The notes below the pieces were generated by a model, which was not told where the DNA came from, did no database searches, and saw only the letters and a program-made list of their open reading frames with translations. The position numbers and the translations under genes were made by a program. From contig JAAYAR010000063.1 of assembly GCA_012719235.1 (NCBI GenBank), positions 1-64,000 on the forward strand: a DNA stretch of 64,000 nucleotides. Direction: 5' to 3'. This document shows positions 8,405 to 18,352 of this stretch, piece after piece. The stretch comes from Clostridiales bacterium (GTDB lineage Bacteria > Bacillota > Clostridia > Oscillospirales > Oscillospiraceae). How positions within the stretch are numbered: the stretch's first letter is position 1; each line of letters starts with the position of its first letter.

Positions 8405-9243
8405 AAAGACGGGCGAAAAAAAAGAATATCTGGCTGGTCGCTCTCGCTGTGGCAGCAGCTCTGGTCATGGCGCTGATGTCCCACCTTTCCGGAAATGAAG
8501 CGAGCATCCTGGAAAAGGCGGTAAAGGGTTTTTACTACCCTGCCGAGCGCGCGGCCGCCCGCGCAGCAGAAGCGATCGGCGATCTTCGCGATTACATCAG
8601 CATGGTCGACGAGCTCAAAGAGGAAAATACCGAGCTTAAAATGGAGATCGCTAAGCTGAAACTGGAACTCAGACAAGCCGAAGCGGCCGTTAAGGAGAAC
8701 GAGAGCCTGAAGACGCTGTTGAAGTTGACGCAGACCATGACGCAATTCAATTATGCCGCCGCCGACGTTATCTCCGGCAGTTCCAGCAGTTTCAGCTCGG
8801 ACTTTACAATCGGTTCCGGCAGCTCCGCCGGGCTTGAGGTCGGAATGTGCGTCGTGTCCTGGGACGGCCACTTAATAGGCTCAATAACGAGCCTGGGGTC
8901 AGAGTGGGCAACAGTCACCACGATCCTGGATCCCACGTCGCGCATAAGCGCCGTTATAGACGAGACAAACGACGTCGGTATTGCCGGCGGAGACTATGCT
9001 TACATGAGCAGCGGAAAGCTGATCATCAGGTATCTGCAAAGCGACGCTGCCCTTCGCTCGGGCAACACAGTAACAACGACCGGTACCGGAGGCAAATACC
9101 CGCCGGGACTCATCGTCGGATACATCGAAAAGATTATCCCCGACCCTTCCGGCCTGTCATACAGCGCCGTGCTGCGCCCCGCCGCCGACCTGGATGACCT
9201 GACGCAGGTCTTTATCATCGTATCAAACGCAGATAAGCAATAA
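8401..9243 (+). CDS. mreC: Rod-shape determining protein MreC
   Basis: About 280 aa. A short basic N-terminus precedes one membrane helix (about residues 8-28), then a coiled coil rich in E/K/L (about 60-105) and the extracytoplasmic beta domain with GIAGGDYAYMSS and GKYPPGLIVGYIEKI. MreC bridges MreB, MreD and PBP2 in the elongasome. The start is TTG at 8401, overlapping the maf stop (TTGA) with GGAG upstream; an ATG in frame at 8353 lies deep inside maf and is less likely. No mreB precedes it. Confidence 0.93.
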   Translation: MKRRAKKKNIWLVALAVAAALVMALMSHLSGNEASILEKAVKGFYYPAERAAARAAEAIGDLRDYISMVDELKEENTELKMEIAKLKLELRQAEAAVKENESLKTLLKLTQTMTQFNYAAADVISGSSSSFSSDFTIGSGSSAGLEVGMCVVSWDGHLIGSITSLGSEWATVTTILDPTSRISAVIDETNDVGIAGGDYAYMSSGKLIIRYLQSDAALRSGNTVTTTGTGGKYPPGLIVGYIEKIIPDPSGLSYSAVLRPAADLDDLTQVFIIVSNADKQ

Positions 9244-9296
9244 ACCCGAGCCCGCGGCCCGGTCGCGCATATGAGCCCTCAAAGGAATGGTCTTTT

Positions 9297-9827
9297 ATGA
9301 GCCTTAGGAACAAAACGAAATTCTACAAATGGCTGAGCTACTCCCTCTACCTCGTTTTTTTTACCGCGCTGCAGCTGTCCGTCTTCAGCCGCTTTCCTCT
9401 GTTCGGTGCGGCACCCATGCTGGCTCCATGCATAATAACCTTCGTGTCGATGCTTGAGTGCGGTACGGGTGCGGTCGTTTTCTCTTTATGCACGGGCATT
9501 ATGACGGACGCTCTGGCGGGTTCTGACGGATTTTATACGATAACGCTGACGGTACTGTCCGTTTTGCTGATACTTCTTGTTGAGCGTATCGTAGTGAGAA
9601 GCAAATTCGTTATGATCATGCTCGCCGCGCTTTCGCTCGTTATCACTCATTTGCTGCGCATACTATTATATCTGTTTTTCTCGGGCGCCTCCTCCGCCGG
9701 TTCGCTGTGGTCGATCACGCTGCCCATGCTGCTGTATTCAACCGTTTTATCTATTCCCATACTGCTGCTTCTGTCACGTGTCGACGCGCGGTTCAACCGG
9801 AACACGCGGCAGCGGTTCAGATCGTAG
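9297..9827 (+). CDS. mreD: Rod-shape determining protein MreD
   Basis: A 176-aa membrane protein with about five hydrophobic segments and very few charged residues outside the loops. It is recognised mainly by its hydrophobic profile and its position between mreC and the class B PBP gene. MreD is a membrane subunit of the elongation complex. The start ATG 9297 follows AAAGGAATGG. It ends 10 bp before the PBP gene. Confidence 0.88.
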   Translation: MSLRNKTKFYKWLSYSLYLVFFTALQLSVFSRFPLFGAAPMLAPCIITFVSMLECGTGAVVFSLCTGIMTDALAGSDGFYTITLTVLSVLLILLVERIVVRSKFVMIMLAALSLVITHLLRILLYLFFSGASSAGSLWSITLPMLLYSTVLSIPILLLLSRVDARFNRNTRQRFRS

Positions 9828-9837
9828 GAGAGGCTGT

Positions 9838-11883
9838 ATGGACGAAAGAAAACTCTCCTCACGCACGGTCATTATTGCGGTTATCATTTTTATCTGTATC
9901 AGTATATGTGTGCTGAATCTCATCAATCTTCAGGTAGTAAACGGCGCGACCTACCTATCGGAAGCGGAAAAAGTGGTGATAACCACCTCTTACACCACCG
10001 TTAACGCCGCACGCGGCGAAGTTTTCGACCGAAACGGAGTACCGCTGATCACGAACAGGACGGTCTATTCCCTCGGTTTTAAGGATATCCGCCAGGCTGA
10101 AGACGACGTGATCAACTCGACTATCTTCGAACTGCTGAAGCTGTGCGATCTGTATGGCGCACAATACAATGACACTCTGCCGCTCAGCGCCGGGGCTTAT
10201 TACTTATCCGGCGCCTCCGTAACAAACCGGGAACGATTTGACAGCTACAAAGCTTACTTTGGCTGGGACCAGGACCTGTCCGGCCCGGAAGTCATGAAAA
10301 AAATGCTCTCGGTATACGGCCTCACGAACTCTTCGTACGATAAGGATACTCTGCGGAAGATCCTCGGGGTACGATATGAACTGACGCTGCGAAATGTCCT
10401 GAATATAGCTCCCTACATCTTTTGCGAAGACGTCGGCACGCAGATGATAGCGGCGGTGCAGGAACGGGGATTTAGTCTTGTTTCGGTGATTGCCGGTTCC
10501 GAACGGGTCTACAACACGAAGTACGCGGCACACATCCTGGGCAGGCTCGGCCATATGACAGCGGAGGATTACGAGAGACTCCGCCCTCTCGGCTATGATA
10601 TGGATGAGCTCATCGGAAAGGGGGGTATCGAAGAGGCTTTTGAAGAGTATCTTCACGGCAAAAGGGGTCTGTTGGAGACAAAAACAAACGCGAACGGAGA
10701 AATAGTATCAGAGCGGTACGTAAAAGAACCGCAAGCGGGATCGGACGTATATCTGACCGTTGATATCGGTATGCAGGCTGTCGCGGAAGATTCGCTGAAG
10801 GCGTGTATAGAAAAGCTGCGAGAGACTGCGGACAGCGGAGCCGGCCAGGAAGCGGGGGGCGGAGCCGTCGTTGCAATCGATGTGAACACGTTCGAAGTAC
10901 TGGCCCTGGCCTCGTATCCGACGTACGACCTCGCGTCCTACAGCGAAAACTACAATGATCTCGTTGAAGACCCGCTCAAACCCCTGCTAAACCGGGCTAC
11001 GCAGGGAACTTATGAACCGGGTTCCACATTCAAAATGGTCACCGCCACAGCTGCGCTGGAATCAGGCGCAATAAAGCTGGACACCCATATAACCGATAAC
11101 GGTGTTTACATGTATTACGCTCCGTCATATACTCCGGTATGCTGGATCCATACCAAGACCGGCGGGACTCACGGGACGATCAACGTTATCGACGCGCTGA
11201 AAGTCTCTTGTAACTATTTTTTCTATGAATCGGCCAGACTCACCGGGATCCAGACTATTGACCGCTACGCGGCCGCGTTCGGCCTCGGTCAGAAAACCGG
11301 CATAGAGATAGACGAGAGCCTCGGCATACTCGCGGGGCCCGAGGCAAGGCAGGGGTCAGGGAGAGCCTGGACCGGCGGTGATACGATCCAGGCCGGGATC
11401 GGCCAGAGCGATAACGCCTTCACCCCCCTGCAGCTCGCGTGCTACGTGGCCTCCGTTTCCAACGGCGGCAACCGCTACGCGGCACACCTTATGAATTTCA
11501 TCACGTCCCGCTCCTCTCCACGCTTAGTTCAGGAACATCAGAGCAGCCTGCTGAGCAAAACCGAAATAAGCGACGAGACATATCAGGCGGTAATGGACGG
11601 CATGCTTGAAGCATCCGTTTCGGGTACGGCGTCGGCAGTATTTGCCAACTATCCGATCAAGGTCGCTTCAAAGACCGGCTCGGCTCAGACAAGTCTTCGA
11701 TTTGACAACGCTGTGTTTGTTTGCTGCGCACCGCGCGAAAACCCTGAAATTGCGATCGTCGTGATCGTCGAAAAAGGCGGACAGGGCGGACTGATCGGGT
11801 CTGTTGCGAAGGATGTTCTCGACTATTACTGCTTTTCCCCGGACGCGTCCGCCGTACAACCGGATAATTCCCTTGTCAGATAG
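9838..11883 (+). CDS. mrdA: Class B penicillin-binding protein, PBP2-type transpeptidase
   Basis: A 681-aa bitopic membrane protein. One membrane helix (about 10-30) is followed by the pedestal, which starts with ARGEVFDRNGVPL (about 60-72). In the transpeptidase domain the catalytic motifs are S396-T-F-K399, S457-C-N459 and K612-T-G614. It crosslinks peptidoglycan. Its place after mreC-mreD makes it the elongation (PBP2/MrdA) rather than division (FtsI) enzyme; this part is inference. I use ATG 9838 because TAGGAGAGG precedes it, although the frame is open to 9778. RodA is not in the window. Confidence 0.88.
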   Translation: MDERKLSSRTVIIAVIIFICISICVLNLINLQVVNGATYLSEAEKVVITTSYTTVNAARGEVFDRNGVPLITNRTVYSLGFKDIRQAEDDVINSTIFELLKLCDLYGAQYNDTLPLSAGAYYLSGASVTNRERFDSYKAYFGWDQDLSGPEVMKKMLSVYGLTNSSYDKDTLRKILGVRYELTLRNVLNIAPYIFCEDVGTQMIAAVQERGFSLVSVIAGSERVYNTKYAAHILGRLGHMTAEDYERLRPLGYDMDELIGKGGIEEAFEEYLHGKRGLLETKTNANGEIVSERYVKEPQAGSDVYLTVDIGMQAVAEDSLKACIEKLRETADSGAGQEAGGGAVVAIDVNTFEVLALASYPTYDLASYSENYNDLVEDPLKPLLNRATQGTYEPGSTFKMVTATAALESGAIKLDTHITDNGVYMYYAPSYTPVCWIHTKTGGTHGTINVIDALKVSCNYFFYESARLTGIQTIDRYAAAFGLGQKTGIEIDESLGILAGPEARQGSGRAWTGGDTIQAGIGQSDNAFTPLQLACYVASVSNGGNRYAAHLMNFITSRSSPRLVQEHQSSLLSKTEISDETYQAVMDGMLEASVSGTASAVFANYPIKVASKTGSAQTSLRFDNAVFVCCAPRENPEIAIVVIVEKGGQGGLIGSVAKDVLDYYCFSPDASAVQPDNSLVR

Positions 11884-11943
11884 TTATCCTCCGCGCAAGG
11901 CACAAAATTCTAAAATACCATAACACGAAAGGGCTGTTTCAAA

Positions 11944-12900
11944 ATGATACCACACGGAAAAGAAATAAAGGTCTTCACCGGCAACTCGAACCGGCAACTG
12001 GCTGAGAGCATTTGCAAAGAACTGGGTATAAAGCTCGGCAGCAACGAAATAAAGACCTTCTCGGACGGGGAAGTCTCCGTATCCATATATGAAACCGTGC
12101 GGGGCACCGACGTGTTTGTCGTACAGTCTACATGCAATCCTGTAAACGATAACCTTATGGAACTTCTTATCATGATCGACGCTTTTAAGCGTGCGTCCGC
12201 CGGCCGTATTACAGCCGTGATCCCGTATTTCGGCTATGCAAGGCAGGACAGAAAGGCAAAGGCCCGCGACCCTATATCCGCGAAACTCGTAGCCGACATG
12301 CTGACAGTCGCAGGGGCGAACAGAGTCCTTACGATGGACCTCCACGCGGCTCAGATCCAGGGCTTTTTCAATATCCCGGTGGACAACCTTCTGGGGAGTT
12401 CTCTGTTCGTGCGCTACTACAAAAGGAAGTTCGGAGAGGATATATGTAATATGATCGTCGTCGCTCCGGACATCGGCTCCGTGTCAAGAGCAAGGACGTT
12501 CAGCCAGCGGATGGGAATGGGCCTCGCAATAGTCGATAAGCGCCGCCAGAAGGCAAACTCCTCGGAGGTCATGAACATCATAGGCGATGTGAAGGGAAAA
12601 CGCGTCATTCTTCTTGACGACATGGTCGACACCGCGGGAAGCCTCTGCGGCGCAGCAAAAGCCCTCGTTGAGATAGGCGGCGCTGAAGAAATATATGCCT
12701 GCGCCTCGCACGGTGTGCTCTCGGGCCAGGCATTAGACCGCATAAACGAAAGCGTAATAAAAGAGCTTCTGCTCCTTGACACTATCCCGCTCCCCGCAGG
12801 CGCCGACACAAACCGCATTAAGGTGATCTCCGTCGCTTCACTTTTTGCCGAGGCGATCGAGCGTATTTACGAAGAGATCTCCGTATCAACTCTGTTTTGA
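11944..12900 (+). CDS. prs: Ribose-phosphate pyrophosphokinase (PRPP synthetase)
   Basis: A 318-aa class I PRPP synthetase, full length. Visible are the ATP-binding region IPYFGYARQDRK, the flag MDLHAAQIQGFF, and the PRPP-binding loop LLDDMVDTAGS. It makes PRPP from ribose 5-phosphate and ATP for purine, pyrimidine, His, Trp and NAD synthesis. It follows the PBP gene by 60 bp and touches pth (TGATG), so it is co-transcribed with pth. Confidence 0.97.
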   Translation: MIPHGKEIKVFTGNSNRQLAESICKELGIKLGSNEIKTFSDGEVSVSIYETVRGTDVFVVQSTCNPVNDNLMELLIMIDAFKRASAGRITAVIPYFGYARQDRKAKARDPISAKLVADMLTVAGANRVLTMDLHAAQIQGFFNIPVDNLLGSSLFVRYYKRKFGEDICNMIVVAPDIGSVSRARTFSQRMGMGLAIVDKRRQKANSSEVMNIIGDVKGKRVILLDDMVDTAGSLCGAAKALVEIGGAEEIYACASHGVLSGQALDRINESVIKELLLLDTIPLPAGADTNRIKVISVASLFAEAIERIYEEISVSTLF

Positions 12901-13508
12901 TGAATATCCGGCTGTTTCCCGGGAAAAAAGCCGGCCCCGAATGGTTAGTCGTTTTTTTAGGAAACCCGGGGCGAAGTTACGAACATACCCGCCACAACGC
13001 GGGTTATCTCGCCGGAGACATCCTTTCCGCCGAGCGCCATGTCGAGCTGAGCCGCGAGAAATTCAGAGGTCTTTACGGCCTTACCGTTATCGGCGGAAAA
13101 AAGGTCTGTCTGCTCAAGCCCACGACATACATGAATCTGAGCGGCGAGTCCGTCCGTGCCGCCGCGGATTTTTATAAGATCGGTCCCGAGCGGATAATCG
13201 TCGTTCTTGACGATATCAATCTTGAGCCCGGGCGGCTGCGCGTGCGCCCGAACGGCTCTTCCGGGGGACATAAAGGCCTGCAAAGCATAATCGATCATAT
13301 GCGCACGGACGCTGTCGCCCGCGTGCGCATCGGAGTGGGCAAGCCCGATACTCCCGGTTTCGATATAGCCGACTGGGTCTTGTCGCGCATGACCCGCAGC
13401 GAGCTCGAGCGGCTGCACCCCGCGCTGGAAAAGGCCGGCAAGGCCGTAGAAGAGATAATCCGCAGCGGCGTGCCGGCCGCGATGGAGATATTCAACCGGG
13501 CCGAGTGA
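12900..13508 (+). CDS. pth: Peptidyl-tRNA hydrolase
   Basis: A 202-aa Pth. The N-terminal motif FLGNPGRSYEHTRHNAG contains the catalytic His (H32) and its partner Asn; DDINLEPGRLR and GSSGGHKGLQSI follow. It releases peptides from peptidyl-tRNA dropped off by ribosomes. Start ATG 12900 shares one base with the prs stop; TTG 12897 is possible. The residues before LVVFLGN are about ten longer than in the E. coli protein. A 182-bp gap to mfd follows. Confidence 0.95.
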   Translation: MNIRLFPGKKAGPEWLVVFLGNPGRSYEHTRHNAGYLAGDILSAERHVELSREKFRGLYGLTVIGGKKVCLLKPTTYMNLSGESVRAAADFYKIGPERIIVVLDDINLEPGRLRVRPNGSSGGHKGLQSIIDHMRTDAVARVRIGVGKPDTPGFDIADWVLSRMTRSELERLHPALEKAGKAVEEIIRSGVPAAMEIFNRAE

Positions 13509-13690
13509 CCGTCACTCCCCGAAAACATTATTTCAGCTGCCTGCCGGGAAAGTTTTGTCTTTTTTTGTTTGTCGACGCGCTCCGCGGTTTTTCACGCATA
13601 ATATAATCGTACACAGGCAGTAATACCGGTAATACAGCGAACGCAACCCCTCCCGGCGAAGGTATTGCGCTTATTCAGAAAGGTTCCCGT

Positions 13691-16600
13691 ATGAGGGTCT
13701 TATCCACAGCGATGCGGGCTATGCCCGATTTTAAAGACATAACAGCACTTATCGATATGGGCAAGCCCTCGGGTGTGACGGGGCTTGCTCCGGTACATCG
13801 CGCTCTGATATCCGCCGCTCTGCACGTGGAAACGGAGCGGCCCGTTTTTGTCATCTGCGCGGACGAAGCCGAAGCCGGCCGTTTTGCATCCGACATTGCC
13901 TCTCTTACGGGAGAGGAGCCGCTTCTTCTTTCGGGCAGGGATTTTGTGTTCCGCCAGACTGAGGCGGCCTCCCGGGAGTGGCAGCAAAAACGTCTGGCTG
14001 TTCTGTATCGGATGGCTCGAAAAAGCGCCCCGATCGTCGTAGCAACTCCCGACGCCGTCCTGCAGCGCACTCTGCCGCCGCAGAAGCTGCTGTCGGCCTC
14101 CTTTACGTTAAATCTGGGCGATGACTACGACCTGACACAGCTGACCTCCCGTTTGACAGCCGCGGGCTACTCAAGATGCGATCAGGTCGAGGGCCAGGGG
14201 CAGTTCTCCCTGAGGGGGGGTATCCTCGACTTCTTTTCGCCGTCCTCCGATTACCCTGTGCGGGCGGAGTTTTTCGGCGATACACTCGACTCTATGGGCA
14301 TTTTCGATCCGGCCACGCAGCGCCGGATCGAAAACATCAAGACAGCCGGGATGCTGCCTGCGGCGGAAGTCCTCCCGGGAATGCACGACGGTTCGTTCCT
14401 CGGGCTCTCAAGAGAACTGAGCGCTTTCGCCTCCCGCGTGGAAAAAAGGAAAACCGCCAACCCCAAACTGGTCCAGACCCTCAGGCAGGACGCGGAGCGG
14501 ATCGGACAAAATCTGAATTTCCCCGCGGCAGACAGGTACGCGGCGCTGATCTATCCGGAGTTTTCGACGGCACTCGATTATATCTCGGACGACTCGATCG
14601 TTATCATATGCGAACATTCCAGTACTGCCGAGAGAGCTTCTTCATGGTTGTGGCAGCTCGGCGAGGACATCGAGTCCCTGCTCGTGTCGGGTGAGCTTGC
14701 CGGAGAGTTTTCGGATCTCGCATGTACCTGGGAGACGGCGCTCGGCAATATGGCGCGGCATCCCGTCGTATATCTGGACTCGTTTACATCTGCTTACCCG
14801 GATGAACTTGCTCCGAAAGGCCTTTTCGACGCCAGCCCCAAACAGCTCTCCTCTTACGGCGGCAGCCTGGAGACCGCAGTGGCTGATATCGCTCATTACA
14901 CCGGGTCAGAGTACTCTGTTGCAGTCCTGTGCAGCAGCGAACACCGTGCCCGCGCTCTGTCGCAGGCTCTGTTTGAGCGCGGAATAAGCGCGATCATGGA
15001 CAGGGAACTGGATAAGCTGCCGCCCAAAGGCCGCGTCAGCATAGCTGTCGGCGCACTCTCGTCGGGCTTTGTACTTCAGGAAATAAAGCTGGCCGTTATC
15101 ACGGAAGACCAGCTCATCGTCTCCCCTTCCCGCCGCCCGCGCAGAAAAAAAACCTCCCGTGAACATATACAGAGTTTCACCGACCTGGCCCCCGGTGACC
15201 TCGTCGTCCACGTCCATCACGGCATAGGCCGTTTTGTGAAAATGGAGAAGATCACGCTTGACGGGATCGAACGCGACTATATAAAGATCGCATACAGGGG
15301 CACCGACTGCCTGTATGTGCCCGCCACAAGTCTTGATCTGATCTCAAAATACATCGGGTCTGCCGACGACTCCCCTGTCAAGCTCAACAAACTTGGCGGT
15401 GACGCGTGGGCAAAAAGCAAATCCCGGGCAAAGAAAGCGGCAAAAGATCTTGCCCGCAGCCTGATCGACCTGTATGCGAGAAGACTTCGCACACCTGGGT
15501 ACGCTTTCTCTCCCGATTCCGAATGGCAGAAAGAATTTGACGAGAGCTTCGAGTATTCGGAGACGGACGATCAGCTGCGCTGTATAGAAGAGATAAAACG
15601 CGACATGGAGTCTCCGCACCCTATGGACCGCCTCCTGTGCGGTGACGTCGGCTTCGGAAAGACCGAGGTCGCCATGCGCGCGATCATGAAATGTATCCTG
15701 GACGGAAAGCAGGCTGCAATACTGGTCCCCACGACCGTACTGGCTCAGCAGCACTTCATCACCTCCGCAAAACGCTTTTCACGCTACCCGGTCCACATCG
15801 AGCTCCTGTCCCGCTTCCGCTCCCAGGCACAGATCAAAGCCTCTATAAGGAGGATCGCAAACGGCACGGCCGATCTTGTTATCGGCACTCACCGCCTTCT
15901 GCAAAAAGACGTGCTGTTCAAAGATCTCGGGCTGTTGATCGTAGACGAGGAGCAGCGGTTCGGTGTCGCCCACAAGGAGCGGCTCAAGGAACTCTCCGCC
16001 ACCGTCGACGTTCTGACGCTGACGGCAACGCCCATCCCGCGCACATTGAATATGGCGCTGTCCGGGATAAGGGATATGTCCACGATCGAGGAGCCCCCGA
16101 GCGACAGGCAGCCCGTACAGACCTACGTGCTGGAGTACTCCCCCGCGGTTGTCGCAGAGGCGATAAGAAGAGAGACAGGGCGCGGCGGCCAGGTGTATTA
16201 CCTCCACAACCGTGTCGAATCTATCGACCGGACAGCGTCCCGCCTTGCCCGCCAGTTCCCGGATCTTGTTATCGACGTAGCGCACGGACAGATGCCTGAA
16301 GAGGATCTGTCAAACGTCATGCAGAGAATGTTTGAAGGAGAGATCCAGGTCCTGGTCTGCACAACGATCATTGAGACGGGCCTTGACATACCCAACGTCA
16401 ATACGCTCATAATCGAGGATGCCGATCACCTGGGCCTTGCGCAGCTGCACCAGCTTCGCGGCAGGGTCGGGCGCAGTTCACGCAGGGCGTTCACATACCT
16501 GACATACCGGCCAGGAAAAGCGCTCTCCGACGTGGCGACCAAGCGCCTGGCCGCCATACGCGAATATACGGAATTCGGCAGCGGATTCAAGATCGCAATG

Positions 16601-17203
16601 CGCGACCTCGAATTGCGCGGTGCGGGAAACGTGCTCGGCGCGGAGCAGTCGGGCAACCTCATGAGCGTCGGCTACGATATGTATCTTCAGCTGCTCGAAG
16701 AAGCTGTCCTGGAGGAGCAGGGCAAACTGCCGCGTCCGAGATCCGATTGTACCGCCGATCTCCTTGTCTCCGCCAGCATACCCGACTCATATATCACCTC
16801 GGCAGAGCAGCGAATCGACTTTTACAGGCGTATCGCCGCCATACGCGACGAGCAGGACAGAGACGACATTATCGATGAGATGGTCGACCGGTACGGAGAC
16901 CCTCCGGCAAATGTCCTGACTCTTTTGTCTGTCGCACTCATGAGATCTATCGCGGCCTCCTGCATGATCAGCGAGATATCGCAGAAAGATAACGCCCTTA
17001 TGCTGAAGCTGGCGCAGCACGACTTCAGGGCTGTCTCCGCGCTTTGTTCAGAGCCCTCGTACAAGGGGCGTATCCGTTTTTCGGCCGGCGACGCGGCCTG
17101 CATCACTCTCAGGCTGAGTCCGGGCGAGAGCGTCGTAAAAGCAGCAGACAAGCTCGTCAGGCAGTATTCTGCCGCGCTTGCCGCGTTGAAGGAGGAGCAA
17201 TGA
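13691..17203 (+). CDS. mfd: Transcription-repair coupling factor Mfd
   Basis: A 1170-aa SF2 translocase of normal length. The N-terminal UvrB-like region spans roughly 1-450. The RNA polymerase interaction domain begins near FTDLAPGDLVVHVHHGIGRF (about 490). In the motor, GDVGFGKTEVA (about 650) is Walker A and VDEEQRFG (about 750) the DEAD-type box; the TRG region is LRGRVGRSSRRAFTYL. Mfd removes stalled RNA polymerase and recruits UvrA to template-strand lesions. A TATAAT at 13602-13607 may drive it. Its last 4 bp overlap the isomerase gene. Confidence 0.97.
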   Translation: MRVLSTAMRAMPDFKDITALIDMGKPSGVTGLAPVHRALISAALHVETERPVFVICADEAEAGRFASDIASLTGEEPLLLSGRDFVFRQTEAASREWQQKRLAVLYRMARKSAPIVVATPDAVLQRTLPPQKLLSASFTLNLGDDYDLTQLTSRLTAAGYSRCDQVEGQGQFSLRGGILDFFSPSSDYPVRAEFFGDTLDSMGIFDPATQRRIENIKTAGMLPAAEVLPGMHDGSFLGLSRELSAFASRVEKRKTANPKLVQTLRQDAERIGQNLNFPAADRYAALIYPEFSTALDYISDDSIVIICEHSSTAERASSWLWQLGEDIESLLVSGELAGEFSDLACTWETALGNMARHPVVYLDSFTSAYPDELAPKGLFDASPKQLSSYGGSLETAVADIAHYTGSEYSVAVLCSSEHRARALSQALFERGISAIMDRELDKLPPKGRVSIAVGALSSGFVLQEIKLAVITEDQLIVSPSRRPRRKKTSREHIQSFTDLAPGDLVVHVHHGIGRFVKMEKITLDGIERDYIKIAYRGTDCLYVPATSLDLISKYIGSADDSPVKLNKLGGDAWAKSKSRAKKAAKDLARSLIDLYARRLRTPGYAFSPDSEWQKEFDESFEYSETDDQLRCIEEIKRDMESPHPMDRLLCGDVGFGKTEVAMRAIMKCILDGKQAAILVPTTVLAQQHFITSAKRFSRYPVHIELLSRFRSQAQIKASIRRIANGTADLVIGTHRLLQKDVLFKDLGLLIVDEEQRFGVAHKERLKELSATVDVLTLTATPIPRTLNMALSGIRDMSTIEEPPSDRQPVQTYVLEYSPAVVAEAIRRETGRGGQVYYLHNRVESIDRTASRLARQFPDLVIDVAHGQMPEEDLSNVMQRMFEGEIQVLVCTTIIETGLDIPNVNTLIIEDADHLGLAQLHQLRGRVGRSSRRAFTYLTYRPGKALSDVATKRLAAIREYTEFGSGFKIAMRDLELRGAGNVLGAEQSGNLMSVGYDMYLQLLEEAVLEEQGKLPRPRSDCTADLLVSASIPDSYITSAEQRIDFYRRIAAIRDEQDRDDIIDEMVDRYGDPPANVLTLLSVALMRSIAASCMISEISQKDNALMLKLAQHDFRAVSALCSEPSYKGRIRFSAGDAACITLRLSPGESVVKAADKLVRQYSAALAALKEEQ

Positions 17204-18243
17204 ACAGAAAGATTCTCATTATCCTCTTCGCTGTCGCCGCCGTTATCGTGATCGGGCTGACCGTATTTTTCACGCTGCGCGATCCCGCTCCGGAGGATGC
17301 CGTACCGGTCGAGACGCCTTCCGTTTACGACATGAACGCCGTATATATAAACGGCAAAGCCATGACTCTCGAGGAATTGAAACCTTATTTTTCCCTGAGC
17401 GTCAACAACCTCATGTCCGAGCTCGATATTGACGAACCGGACTGGAACACCGTGTTCCTGGATACGGGCATTTCGGATTATGTCAAGAAGGACGCGCTCG
17501 AAATATTGAGGTTGTACGCGGCAATTGAGAAAAAGGCTGCCGAACTGAAAACCACACTGTCCGACGAAGAACTTAAGAAGCTTGATTCCTGGCATAAAGA
17601 CGCGGTGAGCAAACTGGGCAGCGAGGAGGCCTACGAAACATACCTGCTTGAAAACCGGATGACCGAAGCCGCGTACAAGCACATTTACGCCGTCAATTTA
17701 CTGTACAAGCATCTGTACGACTATTATTACGGTGAAGAGGGCGCGGCCGTGCCCACGCAGGAGGAGACGGACGCATGGGGCGACGCGAACAAACTTTATC
17801 ACATAAAACACATCTTTCTCGCCACGCAGGACAATGAGGGCAACCCTATTGACGCTGACGACAAGGAACTGCAGCTCGCCCTTGCGAAAAACCTCGAAAA
17901 ACGCATTATGGAGGGAGAGGATTTCGACCGGCTGTCGATAGAGTACAGCAGCGACGGGGGCCTGAAAAACGAGTATTTGTTCCTGGACGAAGCGGAAGAA
18001 ACGTTTCGCGACGCTCTTTCGGCGCTTGAGGTCGGCTCGGTGAGCGGCATCATAGAGTCTGATTACGGGTATCACATACTGAAGCGGGAGCCGCTCGACG
18101 TCAGATACGTACTTGACAATTATCCGCAGATCGTGACAGACAGTTTCAACGAGCTTATCTCGCAGTGGACAAAGGACGTTGAGATACATACCACCGACGT
18201 TTTTGACGGCTTCGACGTGTCGGTGCTCTATATCGAAAAATGA
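17200..18243 (+). CDS. Membrane-anchored parvulin-type peptidyl-prolyl isomerase
   Basis: A 347-aa protein with one N-terminal membrane helix (about 4-26) and no lipobox Cys, so it is a signal-anchored exported protein rather than a PrsA-type lipoprotein. A SurA/PrsA-like helical chaperone part spans about 45-190. The parvulin domain (about 200-310) runs from YHIKHIFLAT to GYHILKREP. It probably helps fold secreted proteins outside the membrane. The start is ATG 17200, overlapping the mfd stop (ATGA) with GGAGGAG upstream. The frame is open further upstream inside mfd, but the family begins at MNRK. Confidence 0.88.
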   Translation: MNRKILIILFAVAAVIVIGLTVFFTLRDPAPEDAVPVETPSVYDMNAVYINGKAMTLEELKPYFSLSVNNLMSELDIDEPDWNTVFLDTGISDYVKKDALEILRLYAAIEKKAAELKTTLSDEELKKLDSWHKDAVSKLGSEEAYETYLLENRMTEAAYKHIYAVNLLYKHLYDYYYGEEGAAVPTQEETDAWGDANKLYHIKHIFLATQDNEGNPIDADDKELQLALAKNLEKRIMEGEDFDRLSIEYSSDGGLKNEYLFLDEAEETFRDALSALEVGSVSGIIESDYGYHILKREPLDVRYVLDNYPQIVTDSFNELISQWTKDVEIHTTDVFDGFDVSVLYIEK

Positions 18244-18321
18244 TTTTGCGGGCATAAAGCCCTCCGGCATGAGGACATAATATAGTCGTGAAAAATCCTG
18301 ATCCGCTCGGAAATATATTAC

Positions 18322-18350
18322 TTTACAACAGCTAAGTCCTGTGCTAGAAT
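18322..18350 (+). promoter_or_regulatory. Promoter of rpsO
   Basis: TTTACA (18322-18327), a 17-nt spacer and TAGAAT (18345-18350) give a near-consensus promoter with a start expected near 18357. This leaves a leader of about 100 nt before rpsO. Confidence 0.75.
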
Positions 18351-18352
18351 CT

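Noticed and set aside
12914-12927. Further Noc-like palindromes here, at 283-296 and 36050-36063
   Set aside because: Only 12 of 14 positions match; such sites are much easier to meet by chance in GC-rich sequence, so they were not counted in the cluster.
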